From: Otis tarda
Taxonomy: Eukaryota; Chordata; Aves; Otidiformes; Otididae
Length of the DNA stretch: 64,000 nt
Assembly (NCBI GenBank): GCA_026413225.1
Contig: CM048591.1
Coordinates: forward strand, 4,045,001-4,109,000
Direction: 5' to 3'
Shown here: in pieces, positions 1 to 13,100 of the stretch
How positions within the stretch are numbered: the first letter of the stretch is position 1
How the letters are laid out: each line of letters begins with the position of its first letter
Position numbers and translations under genes: made by a program
The notes under the pieces: model-generated
The model's database searches: none
The model's input: the letters and a program-made list of their open reading frames with translations, nothing else
What the model was told of the DNA's origin: nothing

Positions 1-1860
1 TCTTGGAGAGTTTATTGTACCAAGCAATTCCCCTGGCACTTTAACTAGAGCGAGAAGAAATGCCCTGATCACACCGAGGTTCATAGCAAGCTCAGAACTC
101 ACCCTTCCTGGAGAGGCGAAGGAGACACAGAAGAAACAAGCTGAACTCTCTCATGCTGGTTGACGTTCTCCACTGAGGCGTACCAGCAAACCAGAACCGT
201 CTCTGCTACCTCTGAGCTGCTGGTCTTGCAGTCACAAAAGGTTTTTCCAGGGATGGAAGAAGTTGTGGTTTTCCTCTCCTTGGAGGGAATGAGTTGTCTA
301 GCTGAACCAGCTCTGGATTCAGATATTAATAGTTTTGTGGTCAGTCATGTGAAAAACACAACAGAGGGTATCACAGCATTACCATTTTCCAGCTAAAGGA
401 AGGGGACTGCAGACCAGGGCTGCAAAGGCCCACTCCATGTCTGTGATGGGGCAGAAGGAACAGGCTTTCAGGTGCTCTGGGGGAAGCCCTTGCAATCTGC
501 CAAAGGAGGTGGCAAGCGAGACTCTTGCTCTCCTGGCTTGAGGCAGTTCCCCCTCCTGAACTTGGAGCCAGCAAGCCAGCGGTGCTTTACCCCTTATGCT
601 GGCTGATTGTCATCCTTAGGTGCAAAAACTGTTCATTTTTTTAAATCAGCTGAGCACTTGTGCTGAGGTTCAGAGATGAAAGAATGCCCTGGTGCCGTGG
701 CTCCCATGACCATGATGAGTCTCAAGTCCTCCTTGTTGTTAACCTGCTTTTGAAATAAGCTGAGCTCCAGCTTTTGCCAAGAATCCCTGTGCAAATGCTC
801 ACTCTTTTCCTGCTGGGTTTCTTTTTAGCAAATTCGCTGTGCAGTTTGCTAATCTGCAGAGCTCTGGGCTTGTGGAGAGTCGACCATGCTCCCCTCCACA
901 TCATCTCCCATAAAGTGGTCCCATGACATCCTTACGTTTACCCTTGGAGTGTGTGTTCCCTGCCAGGGTTTAGCTTGAGCTTTGCTGCTTTTGCTTCAGA
1001 CTGGAGGAAGGACTGGTGATGTCCAACTCCTTCTTCTCATCCTGGCAGCTCCTCCTCTGGAGGGTCCCGCTGCCTCTCTCCTCTCTGGGGACAGGGACAG
1101 CAGCACCCACACAATTCCTGCCATGGGCAGGGGTGGGTGCACAGCCACTGGAAGGCTCCCAGAGCCAATATAAGATGCTCAGTGGGTGCTGCCACTTTCA
1201 AGAGCCAGCGCCTTCCCCCAGCAGAGATGCCAGGCTCCCGTTTGCTCCCCACCTCTTCTCCCTAAACTCTCTGCCTATGTTTTTTGCTGTGCAAAACTCC
1301 CAGAGAAGAGACTTGGAGACTTGGTAGCATTGTGTTTGCTGCTTTCTGAACCCTTTCTTTATTCTGGTCACAGTTAGAGTTACTCTCCCAATGTCTGTGA
1401 AGGGAGGGATTTCTGTTTTCCCAGACTTCTTGGAGGAGGCTCTGAGAGTACTGAGCTATTCTTTACGGTGGTTCGAACATGTTGCTGCTCAGCAGAGGCT
1501 GGTATTTTTCAACTCATGACTCACAGCCTGGCTCCATTCCTATGCATGTCCTCCTGGGGCAGGAGGACGGGGATCCGATGCTCTTAGCACTTTGCAAACT
1601 GTCCTTAATAGCTGTAAAAAGTGATACATGCCACTGTCAGCAGAGAAACCTGAGGATATAGGGGGTGGAAACAGCAAATAAAAGACCTGTGTCCTTATCC
1701 CATCTGTGTACCTTTTATGTGTACCTTCACATAATATTTGATTTTATCTATTTGTTATGTAAACTTTTTGGTATTGTGACTATCGCTAAGCATTTCACCC
1801 TTCTTGATCCAGTGGGTCTCAGTGGATTGAAGTAAAACATTAAAGTTAAATCCATGCTCA
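1..1860. other. non-coding DNA, nothing recognised
   Basis: I find no recognisable gene, RNA or repeat here. Open frames on both strands are under about 105 codons, overlap each other and resemble no family I know. Confidence 0.5.
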
Positions 1861-2160
1861 CCACGGGCTGCACCACGGGCTGCAGGGGAATCTCTGCCGG
1901 GAGCAGCATTACTGCTCCCCCTCCTTCTGCACTGACCTTGGCGTCTGCAGCCGTTCCTCTCACCAGAAATTCTTCACAACCAGCTCAGGCAGACACCTCT
2001 CAGGTTCTCTTCACATCTCATCTCCTCTCCACTTCTTGCAGCCAGGCCGGGCCGAGTCGGGCTCAGTCGGCCGCCCGGTGGGAGGCCAGAGGGTGAGGCC
2101 TGTAAGGCCCACAAGGCTCACACCTCCCCCTCTCTGCCCCCACTCCAGCTTCTTCACATC

Positions 2161-2193
<33 letters not shown>

Positions 2194-2385
2194 CTGTTTT
2201 CCCCTTCTTAAATACGTTATTGCAGAGACATTATCATGGAACATTCTACCACCAATTGGCTCGGCTTTGGCCTGCAGTGGGACTGCCTTAGGCCCGGCCA
2301 AGTCCACTGGACAAAGAGGAAACTTCCAGCAGTTTGCTACAGAAGCTGCCACTGTAGCCTCCCCCCACTAAATAAAACCAGGACA
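1861..2385 (-). mobile_element. ERV-type LTR, copy 1 (5'-incomplete in + orientation)
   Basis: This block matches the two better LTR copies at 5646-6367 and 16493-20439. Shared landmarks in order are the CACGGGCTGCAGGGG short repeats, a block around CTGACCTTGGCGTCTGCAG, a long T run (2166-2193), a CCAATTGGCTCGG block and a terminal stretch like TAAACAAAACCAG. The right edge is placed at the CA at 2384-2385. The left third of the other copies, which begins TGTCATAG or TGTTGTGG, is missing. Minus orientation is inferred from a TATA-like TATTTAAG and from an AATAAA in the fullest copy. The family name cannot be fixed from the sequence alone; an avian ERVL-like LTR is my guess. Confidence 0.7.
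2166..2193. repeat. poly(T) run of 28 inside LTR copy 1
   Basis: An uninterrupted run of T. The same position is a shorter T run in the copy at 20.2 kb and a run of about 18 in the copy at 6.16 kb, so this is a length-variable tract inside the LTR family. Confidence 0.9.
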
Positions 2386-5300
2386 GTTATGAAAATACAT
2401 GGAACCTGGAGAAAGAGAGGGGAATGTGAAACTTGTGGATTTTCCCATGCAGAAAATGGATCGACTCATTTAAATAAAAAGAACCTGTAAATAAAAACTA
2501 AAGGAACCTGTAAATACTGTAAACAGCAATCGAATATAGGCCAGTGGCACAATTTCAGACAAGGATAGGGAGACGTCTGCCATCCTGCTAACGGTATGGC
2601 CAGTTCATGCTGTGCCATACATCAGCCTTTCCTCTCTGCACTTTGCCTCCTCTGTCTGCCCTGAATCCACGTGATGGCCTCAGGAGGCACTGAGAAAGGG
2701 GGCGGATGGTGTTGGGATGTTGCTTTGACTGCAGTAACTGTGTGTTAGCAGCACTGTAAGAAGTTGCATACCATGCCATGCCATGCTGGTTGCAATTTAA
2801 AGGTGCAATCTAATGGAGAAAGCACAGAAGAAGGGGAGAATAATGTAGAAATAAACTGATTGAGATGGTCAGTGGCTGTATCTTGTTAATGTGAGTGTTT
2901 TACAGGGCCATCAGCATTTCCCAGATTGTTTTAACATCTTTCCTAGTTGGCTGACTTCTTGTACAGGTTAGCCTCTTGTAGAGTGTTCACCTCTCTGAAC
3001 TCCTTGAGAAATATCCACAGTGTCTTGAGATGGATGATTGATGAAAGTTGCAGGGTGACCCAGAAGCATGCCAGGATGATTTCCTAGCAGATTTGCCCTC
3101 CGTTCAGTGAGAACCCTTGCACTGCATGCGTTGGCAGACAGCAACATATTAGCCGAGCCCTTTGGACCTGCCGGAAGCTGCTCCGTGCACCCTTGTGCAC
3201 TTCTCCACTGACTGCCGTGTGAAACTGCTGTTGTCTGAGCATCCATCTGGCAGAGCTCATGCCTCTTGGTCTTGTGTTTGTCGCTGAGGTCCTCCACAAC
3301 GACCTGTTCAGTGCTGATAATGCACCCGCTTATTCAAGGACCAGAGTGGAGCCGGTTGTTCCCTCTCCCTCCCTTTGGGTCTTAATTCCAGCAGCAAGCT
3401 TTTCTACTTCAATTACTTCAGCAGCATGTGTAAGTCCTGCCCCACGTCCTTCGAGTGTGTCAGTCTGCACATGTTTGACGCAAAAGCCCTATGTTTTGTC
3501 GAGTCTGGCGCTCTTCCCTGAAGGGATTGGGTCTGTGAAGTTGCTGGGAGGTGAAGCCGGTAGGCGGGAGGAATTTTCCCCTCTGTGTGTTCTCTGCCAG
3601 CTGAGCTGTGCTGAGCTTTTCAGGGAGCTGCTGCGGGCTGCTGATCTCCCCTGTGTGACTACTTCATCCTCACCGAGCTGGAGGGGGAAAAAAAAAAAAA
3701 AGAAAAAAACAACTATACCTACAGTGCAAGGAAAGTAGAAGGGGTGGGAGGGATGGTGGGTGTGAAAGCCAGACACCATTCCTGTAGGTGACACCAATGC
3801 TGCTTCCTGGCACTGAGTGAAGCTGCAGAGCATGGTCACTGCTGCGTCAAGCTCCTGCTGATCCAATTAGAATGTCTACAGGTTGGGTCACTTGCCTGTG
3901 GTGTTTGTTTAGCCCCTTACAAATGCTCCCGGTGTGGGAAACTCTCCTGCCTGCCATATCATCGTTGCAAGGTCTTGGGCTGTTCCATCACCAAAGCTGC
4001 AGCAGAAAATTGATGGAGCAGCAACAGGAGTGCTGGTGAGCCCTTGTTGCCTCTGGTGAATGCCAGCTTAAGAAAATCAGATGCATATTTGGTTATTTTC
4101 AGCTGGTGGGCAATTACTGTATGAAAAACACAGCTTGCATCTTACTATGGGCAGAGCATCGTGGATGGAAGAAGAAACAGGAGGTGTCTCTCTAGTAACT
4201 TCTTGTCTGTTGCCTTCTGCAGTCACTTCCATCTACTGGGATGAAGAAGAGGTCTAATCTCCCAGACCTGTGTGTTTCTGTCCCCACTGCTGCCTGTACA
4301 AAGCTTCTGCTATGACCAGGAAGAACTGGGTTTGGGACACCTGCCAACAGGCAGGGATGTGGAATGCTCAACTTTGCCCGTAGGAGGTAGGTCAAAACCA
4401 TTGAGAACGAGCCTGGGGCCATGATAACGCTGGTACCCGCCTTCTCAGGATAAAACAACCTATTATTATAGGTTTGCAGAGTTTACAGTAGGATTGTCTC
4501 ATCTCAGCACTGGACTTGGTCCTAAGCTTAACCAACAGTGTAGACAGACCTGATTTCATGACTACTTGGCCCTTAAATACCTGATGCAGCCATTCAGAAT
4601 GGCAACTCTGAAACCTTTGACTCGCAAGAGATAAACACGTGCTTGCTTAATGATAGCAATAAAAGTTTTAGGACTGCACCCAATGTTCCTCATCCTGTCA
4701 TCCAAATAAGCACTGAAGGTCTGGTGTCTGTGTGATGCTGGGATTAGACTGAGCAAGGGGGTCAGCCAGCTGGCAAAACAGAGACACTAAACCTATACTT
4801 TAGCCTAATCCGGATGACGTGCCTGATTAAAGGCGCTTGAAATCCCACCAAAAAAAGAACTCACTGCCTACCCTTCCTACTGAAAGTGAGCCTGTGAAGA
4901 TTTGTGCTGTGCTTTTCGCTGCCGAATGTGCACAGCTGGTGATTTAAGAGATTTATGCTCCTTTAGCTGTGGATTTCATAGCCCTTCTCTGGGATGAGGG
5001 ATGCACTCCGTTACGCTACAGCTTGGGGAGCACCGTGGGCCGGTTATATCCATCAGTCCACACGATATCTGAAGCAGGTCCTGACACAGCACTCTTGGCC
5101 AGTGAAGCAACAGGGCTGATGCATGGTCTGAGCTCTGCCCACCACCACCTCTGTGCTGTCTTGCTTTGCAGACTCAGAGCAGATTCAAAAGCACTTGGAC
5201 TTAGATCTGCGACAATGAATAGAAATGCGTCTCTCTAGGATGTGCCTCTGGAGAAGACCTCTCTGCCTCTTGTTTTTGCTCACACTCTGCCTTGCCTGAG

Positions 5301-5640
5301 TTCCTGTACCCAGTCTCTCTAGACTGAAGTTTAGTCTGGCATCTTCTCTGAGAAACATACCATTCTGTCATCGTTTGTCCTTCCTAAAGGCTGTCAGTCT
5401 ATAGTGTTTCATTGAACCAAATGCAAAATATAACTGTGATGATGTCACTAATGGATTTTTTTTTTTTTTTAAACTTTGGTGCCCCAAGCTGTCATGTATC
5501 TGTAATGTGATGAAAGCCTGGACTGTTCAGCCATTTCCACCTTGCTCACTGGCAAACTTCAGCTGAATTCTCCTGTTGGCATTATCTGCTACTGCACAGC
5601 TTCAGACGTGCTCTGGCTGCTTCTCAGCTCACCCAGCTCT
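2386..5640. other. non-coding DNA, nothing recognised
   Basis: No recognised coding exon or repeat. Simple A-rich and T-rich runs occur near 3690 and 5457. The longest plus-strand frame (3259-3738) has no family resemblance and I do not call it a gene. Confidence 0.45.
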
Positions 5641-5645
5641 AAGTG
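5641..5645. repeat. 5-bp target-site duplication AAGTG (left)
   Basis: AAGTG lies directly before the TG that starts the LTR at 5646. The same 5 bp directly follows its terminal CA (6368-6372). Confidence 0.75.
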
Positions 5646-6367
5646 TGTTGTGGTTTTGCCCTGGGACCAGACTGCACAGTCTCTCTCTCACTCCGCCCAC
5701 CCTCCAAGGGAACAGGGAGAGATAATACAAGAAAAAGGCTTGAGGTTTGAGATAAGGACAGGGATGGCTGCCCTAGTGCAGGCCCCCCACAGGCCACAGC
5801 CTCCTTCAGGCATCCGCCTGCCTTGGCGTGGGGTCCTCCCCGGGCTGCAGGGGGGTCTCTGCTCCTCCGTGCGCCTCCACGGGCTGCAGGGGAATCTCTG
5901 CCAGAAGCAGCGTTACTGCTCCCCCTCCTTCTGCACTGACCTTGGCGTCTGCAGCCGTTCCTCTCACCAGAAATTCTTCACAACAGGCTGGCAGATGCCT
6001 CTTGGGGTCTCTTCACTTCTCACCTCCTCTCCACTTCTTGCAGCCAGGCCGGGCCAAGTTGGGCCCAGTCGGCCGCCCAGCGGGAGGCCAGAGGATGAGG
6101 CCTGCAAGGCCCACAAGGCTCGCGCCTCCCCCTCTGAGTTCATGTTTCTGTTTCTTCACTTCTTTTTTTTTTTTTTTTTTTTGCCCCCTTCCTAAATATG
6201 TTATCACAGAAGCATTATCACTATACATTCTGTCACCAGTTGGCTGGGCCTTGGCCAGCAGTGGGTCTGCTCTAGGCCCAGCCAAGTCCACTGAACAAAG
6301 AGCAAACTTCCAGAAGCTTCTTACAGAAGCTGCCACCATAGCCCCTCCACTAAACAAAACCAACACA
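5646..6367 (-). mobile_element. solo ERV LTR, copy 2, internally deleted
   Basis: The element starts TGTTGTGG and ends ACACA, giving the TG...CA ends of an LTR, and it is flanked by AAGTG on both sides. It shares its left end (GGGACCAGACT, CACAGTCTCTCTCTCACTC), its GGCTGCAGGGG repeats and its whole right half with the copy at 16493-20439. It lacks the segment that in that copy contains the AATAAA and the CR1 insertion; the deletion joint lies near 5762. No internal retroviral genes adjoin it, so it is a solo LTR. Orientation is inferred from the fullest copy. Confidence 0.82.
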
Positions 6368-6372
6368 AAGTG
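6368..6372. repeat. 5-bp target-site duplication AAGTG (right)
   Basis: Direct copy of the 5 bp at 5641-5645, immediately after the terminal CA of the solo LTR. Confidence 0.75.
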
Positions 6373-9300
6373 TCAACCACACGTTTTCCATCCTGTATGG
6401 TTATCTCACCATCGTGTTTGCTCTTAAATATAGCCCAACATGTGTTCGAAAGCCATGGCTTTCAAGGGTGGGTTGAGTGGCCAGAGGAGAACACTGCACC
6501 ATCTAATCTGACCTGGTGTATAACTTCTAGTGTAACATAGATGTCGTCATCCTTTGGCTTCTGAACTGAATTCCGAAACTTGGGTTTGACCCAGGTACTG
6601 AAAGACCATACGTGGTTGGAAGGAGTGAGGGAAGGCACAGCGCCTATGCCCCCTGCCCAGCCACACTGGGCGAGAGTGGGAGGAAGGGTGAGTTGCAGAT
6701 GTGAAGCTGAGCTGTTGAGGTAATAAACGAGGCAAGGCTGAGTGATCACTCTTTCCAATGAAATGAGTCTGGAGGCAATATTCTTCGACAGCCTTGACCC
6801 AACTGTCCTGGGATTGTCTACATTGCAGTTAAATCTGCAGATGAGTCATAGGCAGAGGCAAGCGTGTTTTAAAGGCATTGTAGACACTTTTGCCTTTAAG
6901 GAGACCACTGCAAATAATTTTTGTAGGTTGCTCATGTACGAATGGCAGGCAGTGTAGGTACTATTGAAAGAGGAGACCTTTATTTGAGTTCTTGGCAGAG
7001 CCTGTGAGTGCAAGATCAGCTCCTTTCTAGCTGGGACAGGAATTAGGTGAGATGAAGGCACGAGCCTTCCTTGCCCTGATGGAGTGACCTGCCCCTGTAA
7101 GAGCCAGGAGAACAAATAATTTTTTGCTTACCATGTCAGGAGTTCCTCTGAAGACAGATTGAAGATGGGATTGTGTTGCTGTTTTATCTTATTTGGGGTG
7201 ATTCTTCTAGAGTTCTGTTTGCCCAGTGGGTGTGTTATTTTAATCAATGCAGGCAACAGAGGTAAACAGGACATACTGATAAAGTGTTACTGCTTGTGTG
7301 TTTACTCTTTACCTTCACCTCCGGAAACATTTCTGGTAGTAAATGGAACATTTAATGGCAGTATAAGGCAAACTGTTTTGAGCACGTCTCCAACATGCTC
7401 AATCCTGGCTTCAAACCACTCCGCTTGCACATGTCTGTGTTGGTAGGTGTCCCAAGCTGGCAGGGTCTCTTTCTGTGCTGTCCGTACTGGGATTTGCTGG
7501 GTTGGAAGGTCCCAGCAATGGAAGTGCCAGGAGGAAACATGTGAGCTGTAGCACATAAAGACATTTACTTCTGCTTCTTTGGGTCTTTGATTACACAGAA
7601 GTGTTCCCAAAGAGCCGGTGCTAATACTATCAAGCCAATGTAACCTTTACTTAATTGCGCTATTGCCAGAAACTTGTATGGCACTTTAGATACCAAGTGA
7701 GATAAGGCCCCTGCCTAGGGGAGCTCACGCTCATTAAGAGTGATAGATTATGACATTGACTCCTGGGATTAAGATCAGAGGCTGATAACATGGAGGAGAA
7801 GTGTTATGGGGAGTGCATTGTTCTTATCAGTTCTCACCACACACGGGGTTGAAGCAAACAATAGATCAGTTTTACATCACTTAATACACCCAGCTCACAA
7901 CCATGTGTGCAAGTGGCTGTTGACTCACCGGCAGGACCTTGTTGAAAGCTCATTGTTCCTGTCCAGACAAGATTAGAAAATGAAATTGCACCAGAGGAGG
8001 GAAGCTGCTTGACACAGAGGTGGCAAAGGGAAGGACGCTGAGGAAGCATGGTGGGAAAGTGGGATGAAGAAGAGATGCAACTTGGGGTTGGGCAAAGATG
8101 ATGCTACAGTGCTGGAGAACAGCAGAGCATGGGGGATGAGGGGAGGTCGGCCCTTCCATGGGGTGGACATTTCCATATAGTCATTTCTGTCCTCTGCAAC
8201 CTTGAACCCCTTTATGAGTTGTGACCTTTGGTCATGCTCCCTTTTGCAAAGAGATTGTCTTAAAGCATGAGTAGGATGGAGCCAGGGCATCAGCAAGATG
8301 AAATCTGGTTATGCTGCAGGGTAAATAAAACAGTGGTAGTCTGAAGTTGGGAACTGGGTAAAACAGGTGGGCAGGGGAACGTGCTGGTTATGAGTGGATG
8401 TGATGAATGGAACATTCCTTCTTGGCACACAGGTTTCTCACAAATCTGTTTCTCACGTTATGTCTTCAGAGACCTTAACTAAGTTAACTAGAGAGGCTCT
8501 GCAGTCCCTGAAGTCAAACTCTTCGTGGGGTTTCCAAAATCCATTGGGTTGGGTGTGAGCTTATCTTGGTGTGTTTGAAAAATCACTGTGTCTTGTTGCA
8601 AGATGTCCTTAAGTACCTAAAGAGTGAAAAATATGAGACCATAGACTGCCCATGTTGTATTTTCCAGCAGTAAGAGGGGAAAGGAGATTTCTCTTTCTAT
8701 CAGGGAGCTGGGTGATGAAGGCCACCCTCAGATGGGCTTTCAAGGAATAGACTGCAAGTGGCTGTGTGATATGGTTTTGATCTAGCCCATGCTGGTGAAA
8801 CAGAGCCAAGTCCTTGTAGGCAGAAGGCATTACTTTGTTGCAGATAATCGTAGTGTAGAAAGATCGGTCCATGATTTGGTAAGGGAGGGAAGAACAGACA
8901 TGTGTGTCCTCTGAGGTGCAATCACTCATTTGCCTGTCAGGCTTGATTATTTTGAATACTGAAATTTTTCTCTAAGTGTATAAACTATTCTCAGTTATCT
9001 TTTGAATGCTTTTGGATGGCTTCCGAGAAGAACTTAAATCCTGGATGGCTTTGTGATGTGTCTGGAAGTGGTTGTCTTTCCCACCACCGGTATGTAGTTA
9101 CCTCTCCTGTGATCAGGAGAAATCTGGCTGTGTACTTGAGGAGCACGTGAACAACCCCACATGTCTGAAATCAGAGCTGCTTGGCTGCATTTCTTTCGTT
9201 GCTTGCTCACAGCTTCATCTGAAAGTGCAGGTTTCTGCAGGTTTTACAAATAGCCGTCATTCTTTGAAAGGACAATGGAACAAATGAATGTGCAAAACTT

Positions 9301-10045
9301 GCCGGCGTGATTGTTGGTCACATCCCAACAGATGCCTTCTCAAGTGGGGCCTCTGTTACCTCCTCAGCTTTATTACGTAAATCTGCAACACACAGGTTAG
9401 CGGCCTCCTCTGGGAGAAGGATTGTTGTATGGACAATATGCCTTTCCTGCACAGCATTCTTGCTGACATTCCTCCTCTGCTATCGTAAGCTTCAAAGTCT
9501 GCCATGTGCTCTAGCTTGAAGGGCGATACTGGTTTTACCTGGCTGGTCTCTGTGAGTCTTGTGAATTCCTGCATCTTTGCAGAATTGCCACCCTGGGAGG
9601 CAGCGAAATGCTTACAGCTCTGGTTTTCAGCTGTAGTGGAAAGGAACTGATGGGTGGTTTGACTTGCTGTGAAGGACCGTTCCACAAGGTCCCAGCAGAG
9701 TTTGGGCTCAAGCTATGAATACTGCATCCCTCTTGTGTAATTCCTTCTTTGGCACTTGCTGCTTCTTTGTGCTGAAGAGGACAGGCAACTTCAGCTTCTG
9801 GGAGGTACCAGTCAGGGTAAAGGTTTTTTTTTTGTTTTTTTTTTTCTGGAATTTTCATTGCAGGCAAAATAGAAGACATTTCTGTACTAAAGAAAAAAAA
9901 AACACCTTTCAATATTCAGTGGAGAAAGTCTGGATGTCTCAATCCAACTAAGCCCTTTTCTCAACCACGTTTGGCGTAACTTATTTCTGTGACACACCTC
10001 TGCTTCTTTTCACTACATCTGCAAACACCTCAGGGATAAGGATAG
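6373..10045. other. non-coding DNA, nothing recognised
   Basis: No recognised exon, RNA or repeat. A T-rich stretch is present at about 9820-9845. Confidence 0.45.
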
Positions 10046-10172
10046 ATCATAGAATCATGAAATGGTTTGGTTGGAAGGGACCTTTCAAGGCCATCTGGTC
10101 CAACCCTCCTGCAAGGAGCAGGGACATCTCCAACCAGATCAGGTTGCTCAGAGCCCTGTCCAGACTGCCCAG
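10046..10172 (-). mobile_element. CR1 LINE, 3' tail fragment
   Basis: The left edge carries the reverse complement of the CR1 terminal repeat (ATCATAGAATCATGAAATGG). It is followed by the typical 3' UTR text (GGAAGGGACC, GGTCCAACCCTCCTGCAAGG, CCAGATCAGGTTGCTCAGAG). It matches the tails at 16.8 and 35.9 kb. Only the last ~125 bp remain, the usual 5'-truncated state of CR1. Confidence 0.85.
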
Positions 10173-13100
10173 ATCTCCTTTTCTGTTCTGTTCCTGCTGT
10201 TCTGGTCTTAATCTCCAGCACAACTTTCAGCTCACAACATCTATCATTTGGTATGCTAGTGGGCAATTGCCCTTTGGAAACTAATCCAGTTCTTCTCTCT
10301 CTGCTTTGTATCAGATTTGGCTTAATAAAAATATATATATATATGTGGCAAAATATATATGTGGCAAATTCATCCCAAAGCTGTATCACTCATGTTTGGG
10401 CTAAATGTAATCTCATGCTCCCTTATGTAAAATTCCCACTATGTTTTGGGTGGGCTGATCTGTCTGATCTTCTCTTTGCTGAATCTTTTTTTTTTTTTTG
10501 TCTTTTCCAGTTAAACTAGTGTAATCAAACAGTGTCTTCTGTATCGTGTGGATGAAGGGTGATCAAGTGAAATATAATCTGCCTGTGTGAAATCTTAACT
10601 GATGGCGTCTGAAATAGTTTTGTTGGTCTCCCAGCACTCTGGGAGCACTGCTCTTGTACCTGGATGGAGCAAGTCTCTGGTGCTGTGGACTCTCTTCCCA
10701 GGTCACATATCTTTCATCATTCTCCACCCTATAGAGATTAAATCCTGCGCCTTTAGGTGTTTCAGGGGAGAAATGAATGGTATGTACTTTCCAATGAGAT
10801 GCAAAAGGCAGCAAGGGTTGAGTGAACTCCAGCAAGGGTTCTGCTCATGGGTGCCTGTGGATGGACACTGCTGTGACAGGAACGTCTGCTCTGGGAGAGC
10901 CCCAGAGCAAGCTCTGGTAGAAACTTGAGGGGTTTGTGGCTGAGGATATTAAAGGGTTGGTGAAGTCAAAGTGGTTGGTGGTGCTGGAGAAGCTAGAATG
11001 CTTCCCCAGAGTGGCTGGTGATGATGTCCATCACCAAAAACACACTGTGAGCAAAGGAGGAATGGGGGCATGGAAAAGGGAGCGAGGACTGAAAGGCCAT
11101 TCATGGCAGGATGGCCAAAATGTAAGGCATTTCTTGAGGTGGAAACAGAAGTTCAATAACTCCTTAGGGGCATTCTTTTGAACGTGCAGTTCTTTCCAGT
11201 TGTTGCTGTGTTCCTTGTTTCTTGGATAAAACTTGTATTTATTAGACATAGCAAGCTTGCTAGCTGCTCACAGTGCCTGGCAGAAAAGTTACACAGATTT
11301 GTTGCTAAGCCAGAACCGCACAACACTTGCTGTTAGTGGAATTTCTCTCTCCGGGGAGGGAGAGTTTATATTTTTGAAGATATTCTGTGCGTAGATAGGG
11401 TTGAGTCACCTGCACAGTTTAGATAAGGGTAAGCTGAAGATAAGTGATATGTTGGGTTATGATGAAGTGAATCAGAGAGATGTGTCAAGAGGGTTTTCCT
11501 TCTGGACTTTCCTGCTCAGGTGAAAAGTGCTGCTTTGTATGCAGGGGGTGCATGAATGTGGGGAAGGGTTGTATCTTCCTCTGGCTGGGAGTAAAACCAG
11601 GACATTTTGGGAAGCAGGAGGTGACTGAAGATCCCACATTTGCTGTCAGATGCTGCCACTTGCTGTAAGTGTTCTCTGTGATATGAGTAGAGAAAAACAA
11701 CAGAGAGCAAAGGGAAGATGGAGATGAGCTGGGAATGTGTAACGAAACAATAGCAACTCCAGATACAGGAAGTTTTCTTATTTTCTTGTCCTGCAGATGA
11801 GAAGAAGGTTCAGACAAAGTAACACAAGTTATTACTGATGTGGACTGTTTGTCATCACTAACAAAACCTCATCTACCTTTTTTTTTTTCTTTTTTTTTAC
11901 CCACAGAAAAGATGTTCAGCATCAGGACAGCTGATGAGATGAGTGACCAGCTAACTAGCAGTGGTAGATGAGGTGACAATGTTTCCACAGACTAGCAGTG
12001 AAGAGGCCTTAGAGGGATGCCCCCTGACTGCTTGCTGAGAGTCCTATTTGTGTTTTAGCATCTGAACACAAATCAGTTGTATTTTCTTCTCCCATGAAAA
12101 GTTAAACCCTAGAAAATGTCGTACTTTGAGTGTGTAATTCCATTTTGGTTTTTTTGAAGAGTAATAAAAATCCACTCCTCTTCACACCCAGTTTTATTTA
12201 GAGAATAGGCATTTCCCATCTATAAATGTTGCTCTTGCTTTCTCCAAAGCAATGTGACTTTCCACCTCCCTCTCTTTCATTGTGTGAGAAGTCAGGGTTC
12301 AGAATTGCAACCTGAAACAAAACTAGATGGGGTCTGCTCTCCTCCATAGGATCTAACTCCCTAGGTTGTGGTGCTGTTGATCATACGAAGGCTCACTTCC
12401 CAGAAGGTCAGAAATGCCAGGATCCTCACTAGTCCATCTCTTAGCCTCTAAGTGCTTGGGTCATGATCTACTGATGTGACCAGGGACCCAAGAGATCAGC
12501 ATGATGGGCAGGGAGCTGCCTACCCAGTAAGGCAGCTTTGAGGAAGATGGAGCAAAAGATTCACGTAAGTCCCTCAGAATTATTATCATCTAGAATTATT
12601 CCACTAAGCTGTTTCATGTTTTCTCAGAAATCTTCCAGCACTCATGACACAGTAGGGTAGAGATTCCAGTCTGTTCAAATGAATACATAATGTGAGATAA
12701 TTACAGCATATAGCAAGGTAGATAAGGGTAGTAAATGTCTGTGTGGTATGGTGCTGAATACAGGTGCCAGTTCAGGACAGAGAAAGGAGCATCACTTCCT
12801 CCTCTTGTGTATGTGGATCTGTGACATGCTCTTGAGATGCTCATGCTTCCTGCTGAAATAGACCCTTCATGCAAGTCAAGTGGAAGGAGCGCTTCGTTCA
12901 GGAGGGTTATTGGCCAGACATGAGTGGCTCAGGATGCAGATGGTTCTGGACATATTGAAGAGCAAGGAGCCAATATTCTCCATGGGATCTAGAGGGTGCT
13001 TCAGTACAGCCTAAAACTGACCCCCACATCTAGCCAGCCGAATTACTGTCTGGACTCTATGGACTGCATTGATTTGACCTCCATTGACTAGAGTAGGACT

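Noticed and set aside
1754..2390. Target-site duplication GTTAT for LTR copy 1
   Set aside because: GTTAT follows the terminal CA at 2385 and also occurs near 1754, but the upstream one is not followed by TG or by the family's left-end sequence.
3259..3738. 159-codon plus-strand open frame
   Set aside because: No recognisable family; it ends through a poly(A) run encoding lysines and overlaps an antisense frame of similar length.
5542..6195. 217-codon plus-strand open frame
   Set aside because: It runs through the solo LTR from flanking DNA, and its end is the LTR poly(T) run encoding phenylalanines.
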